Shown here one piece after another: positions 3,809 through 6,306 of a DNA stretch of 6,306 nt. A program made the position numbers and the translations under genes. Location of the stretch: NCBI GenBank assembly GCA_009699025.1, contig WLOZ01000122.1, forward strand, positions 1 through 6,306. Direction: 5' to 3'. The stretch is from Actinomycetota bacterium (GTDB lineage: Bacteria > Actinomycetota > Actinomycetes > S36-B12 > CAIYMF01). Numbering within the stretch: the first letter of the stretch is position 1; every line of letters begins with the position of its first letter. Under the pieces are notes generated by a model. That model made no database searches. It was given only the letters and a program-made list of their open reading frames with translations, and was not told where the DNA came from.

Positions 3809-6306
3809 GTGACATACGACTTTCCGGGCTCAGCCGGCGGCGCAATGACTGATCCCCCCGTGCGACGCAAGCGCGTGCTGCTCCCCACCGTGCTCATTCT
3901 GGGCCTGGTGATCGTCACCTTTATGCTCTTCTCTAACTTCTGGTCTGACCTGCTCTGGTTCGACTCGGTCAGCAAAACGTCGGTGTTCACGACCCTGCTA
4001 CAGACTCGGTTCCTGCTGTTCGTAGTGTTCGGTCTGGTGATGGGTGTAGGCGTATGGCTCAGCCTCTGGGTGGCCTATCGGGTGCGTCCGGCCTATCGCG
4101 GCACCTCGCCCGAGCAGTTGAGCCTCGAGCGCTACCGCCAGTCGTTCGACCCCGCTCGTCGCCCTGTGTTCGTGATCGTGCCCATCCTGCTGGGTTTGCT
4201 CGGCGGAATCTCAGCGTCGTCCGAGTGGCGTACCTACCTGCTGTGGCGCAATGGTGTGCCATTCAATGTCACTGATCCGCAGTTCAACCGCGACGTGTCG
4301 TTCTTCACCTTCGACATGCCGTTCCAGCGTTTCGTCATCGGCTACCTGATGACCGTTCTCGTGCTGGGGATCATCGGGGCTCTGGTGGTGCAGTACATCT
4401 ACGGCGGCATCAAGCTGCAGACGCCTGGCCAGCGCACCACGCCTGCGGCACGCGCTCAACTGTCACTGCTGCTCGGGCTCTTTCTCCTACTGAAAGCCTG
4501 GTCCTACTGGCTCGATCGCTTCGAGCTTGAGGTCAAGGAGGGGTCGCTCATTACGGGCCTCACCTATACCGACGTCAATGCGGTGCTACCGGCGAAGACA
4601 ATTCTGATGTGGATCGCGGTGGTCTGCGCCGCACTGTTCTTTGTCAACCTGCTGGTGCGCAACTGGACGCTGCCGCTGCTGGGCTTGGGGCTGCTCCTCG
4701 TATCGTCGGTCGTCATCGGCGGGATCTGGCCCTCGATCGTGCAGCAGTTCCAGGTGCGACCCAGTGAGGCCAACAAGGAGCAGGCGTACATCCAGCGCAA
4801 CATCGACGCCACCCGCGCCGCCTATCGCCTGAGCGACGCGACGGTCACCGACTATTCGGCCTCCGACGTTCCCAACAAGGAGGCCATCGCCAAGGACTCG
4901 GGCACGCTCACCAACGTGCGACTGCTCGACCCCACCATCGTGTCGCCCACGTTTCGGCAACTGCAGCAGATCCGTGGCTTCTACAGTTTCCCCGACTCGC
5001 TCGATATCGACCGCTACGACATTGATGGCAAGACGCGCGGCACGGTGGTGTCAGTGCGGGAGATCAATCTCGAGGGCATCCCCGAGGGTCAGCGCAACTG
5101 GATCAACGACCACACGGTCTACACGCATGGCTACGGAGTGGTGGCGGCGTACGACAACACCGCGAACTCCGACGGCCAACCGTCGTTCTACGAGTCAAAC
5201 GTGCCGCCCTCAGGCAAGCTCAATATCACCCAGCCTCGGGTGTACTTCGGCGAGCAGTCGCCCCAGTACTCCGTGGTGGGCGCGCCCTCAACTACGAACC
5301 CCGTTGAGCTCGACTACCCCGACGACACGAGCCCCAACGGGCAGAAGAACAACACCTACGAGGGCTCTGGCGGCGTGCCGATCGGCTCGCTGTTCGACAA
5401 GTTGGTGTTCGCCGTGAAGTTCCAGGAGCAGAACATCCTGCTGTCGAACCTAGTCAACGACGACTCGCGCATCCTCTACGATCGCGAGCCCCGCGACCGG
5501 GTCGAGAAGGTGGCTCCCTGGCTGACCCTCGACGGTGACCCCTACCCCGCTGTGGTCAGCGGGCGCGTGGTGTGGATCGTCGACGGGTACACCACCAGCG
5601 ACCAGTACCCCTACTCCGAGTCGACCACTCTTGGCGAGGCCACCGCTGACTCGGTCAACACCCGTGCCACATCAGTGGCGCTCCAGGGACGCGATCGAGT
5701 GAACTACATCCGCAACTCGGTCAAGGCCGTGGTCGACGCCTACGACGGCACTGTCACCCTGTTCGAGTGGGACCCGGCCGACCCCGTGTTGAAGACGTGG
5801 GAGGCCGCCTTCCCGGGCACCGTGGTGGCTCGCGACCAAATTCCGTCCGAGCTCGAGGCCCACTTCCGCTACCCCGAAGACGTGTTCAAGGTGCAGCGCG
5901 AGATCCTCTCGCGCTATCACGTCACCGACCCTCAGTCGTTCTACAGCGGACAGGATTTCTGGATCGTCCCGGACGACCCCACCCGTCGTGGGGCGGATGA
6001 GCCGCAGCCCCCGTACTACCTCACGCTGCAGATGCCCGGAACCTCGTCGCCGTCGTTCTCGCTCACGACCACCTTCGCGCCGAGTAAGCGGCAAACGCTG
6101 GCGGCCTTCATGGCGGTCAACTCCGAGCCGGGGGAGAGCTATGGCCAGATGAGGGTGCTGCAGCTGCCGCGGCAGACCACCATCCCGGGCCCGAGTCAGG
6201 TGCAGAACAACTTCGAGTCCGACCCCGAGGTGTCGCAGCAGCTATCGCTGCTCAGGCGCGGCGGCTCCGACGTGGCGCTGGGCAACCTGCTCTCGCTGCC
6301 CGTGGG
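3809..6306 (+). CDS. UPF0182 family multi-pass membrane protein (3' end beyond window)
   Basis: The frame is open from GTG 3809 to the right edge (832 codons, no internal stop). UPF0182 (PF03699) proteins usually have about 900-1000 residues, so perhaps 85 percent is present. Seven hydrophobic segments are visible at about 23-41, 68-90, 118-135, 174-198, 216-232, 263-283 and 288-308. A large hydrophilic domain, probably extracytoplasmic, begins near residue 312. Family-like blocks include FNRDVSFFTFDMPFQRF (159-175), the RPSEANKEQAYIQRNIDATR block (317-336), a NYIRNSVKAVVDAYDGTV block, and HFRYPEDVFKVQREILSRYH followed by FYSGQDFW. Tyr-, Asp- and Pro-rich stretches dominate the soluble domain. 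The start is uncertain: GTG 3809 is supported by a -10 at leaderless spacing, whereas ATG 3845, twelve codons later, has only a weak GGCGG in front. The molecular function of the family is unknown; it follows the PDZ/Lon gene in the same direction after a 123-bp gap. Confidence 0.93.
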   Translation, partial: MTYDFPGSAGGAMTDPPVRRKRVLLPTVLILGLVIVTFMLFSNFWSDLLWFDSVSKTSVFTTLLQTRFLLFVVFGLVMGVGVWLSLWVAYRVRPAYRGTSPEQLSLERYRQSFDPARRPVFVIVPILLGLLGGISASSEWRTYLLWRNGVPFNVTDPQFNRDVSFFTFDMPFQRFVIGYLMTVLVLGIIGALVVQYIYGGIKLQTPGQRTTPAARAQLSLLLGLFLLLKAWSYWLDRFELEVKEGSLITGLTYTDVNAVLPAKTILMWIAVVCAALFFVNLLVRNWTLPLLGLGLLLVSSVVIGGIWPSIVQQFQVRPSEANKEQAYIQRNIDATRAAYRLSDATVTDYSASDVPNKEAIAKDSGTLTNVRLLDPTIVSPTFRQLQQIRGFYSFPDSLDIDRYDIDGKTRGTVVSVREINLEGIPEGQRNWINDHTVYTHGYGVVAAYDNTANSDGQPSFYESNVPPSGKLNITQPRVYFGEQSPQYSVVGAPSTTNPVELDYPDDTSPNGQKNNTYEGSGGVPIGSLFDKLVFAVKFQEQNILLSNLVNDDSRILYDREPRDRVEKVAPWLTLDGDPYPAVVSGRVVWIVDGYTTSDQYPYSESTTLGEATADSVNTRATSVALQGRDRVNYIRNSVKAVVDAYDGTVTLFEWDPADPVLKTWEAAFPGTVVARDQIPSELEAHFRYPEDVFKVQREILSRYHVTDPQSFYSGQDFWIVPDDPTRRGADEPQPPYYLTLQMPGTSSPSFSLTTTFAPSKRQTLAAFMAVNSEPGESYGQMRVLQLPRQTTIPGPSQVQNNFESDPEVSQQLSLLRRGGSDVALGNLLSLPV

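Noticed and set aside
2842..3990. Long open frame on the minus strand (382 codons)
   Set aside because: It lies antisense to the PDZ/Lon and UPF0182 genes and spans their intergenic gap. Its composition is Ser/Thr/Pro/Arg-rich with no recognisable domain, typical of the complement of a GC-rich coding frame.

Overview
The window is about 6.3 kb of dense, GC-rich chromosomal DNA, with strong G/C preference at third codon positions and GTG starts. Gene content points to Actinomycetota: a DUF2342 (zincin-like) protein, a membrane-anchored PDZ/Lon-type protease and a UPF0182 membrane protein lie side by side, as in the Mycobacterium tuberculosis Rv3195-Rv3194c-Rv3193c neighbourhood (recalled, not searched). 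The SDR-type gene and small membrane gene between them suggest a Micrococcales- or Propionibacteriales-like lineage, but the sequence alone does not settle this. I see no mobile element, CRISPR array, rRNA, tRNA or prophage feature.

Layout. Positions 1-1046 on the minus strand hold the first 348 codons of a DUF2342 protein, which runs off the left edge. A 153-bp divergent intergenic region (1047-1199) contains a G-rich tandem repeat. Four plus-strand genes follow: an SDR-fold protein with a C-terminal membrane segment (1200-2312); a 70-residue single-pass membrane protein (2409-2621); a PDZ/Lon-type protease (2618-3685), which overlaps the small gene by 4 bp; and a UPF0182 protein with seven predicted membrane segments (from 3809), cut by the right edge. 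There are no stretches above 300 bp without a gene.

How the genes may work together. The small protein and the PDZ/Lon protease are almost certainly one transcription and translation unit. It is preceded by a TAGTCT -10-like hexamer overlapped by a near-perfect 21-bp palindrome, so this unit may be under a dedicated regulator. UPF0182 appears to have its own promoter and a leaderless GTG start. The arrangement suggests an envelope-associated module: a protease with its active domain outside the membrane, a small membrane partner, and a large membrane protein with an extracytoplasmic domain. Two members look catalytically degenerate: the DUF2342 protein reads REAAQ where zincins have HExxH, and the SDR protein lacks Tyr-x-x-x-Lys. 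They may act as binding or scaffold proteins. That functional picture is inference; the gene boundaries, motifs and spacings are read directly.
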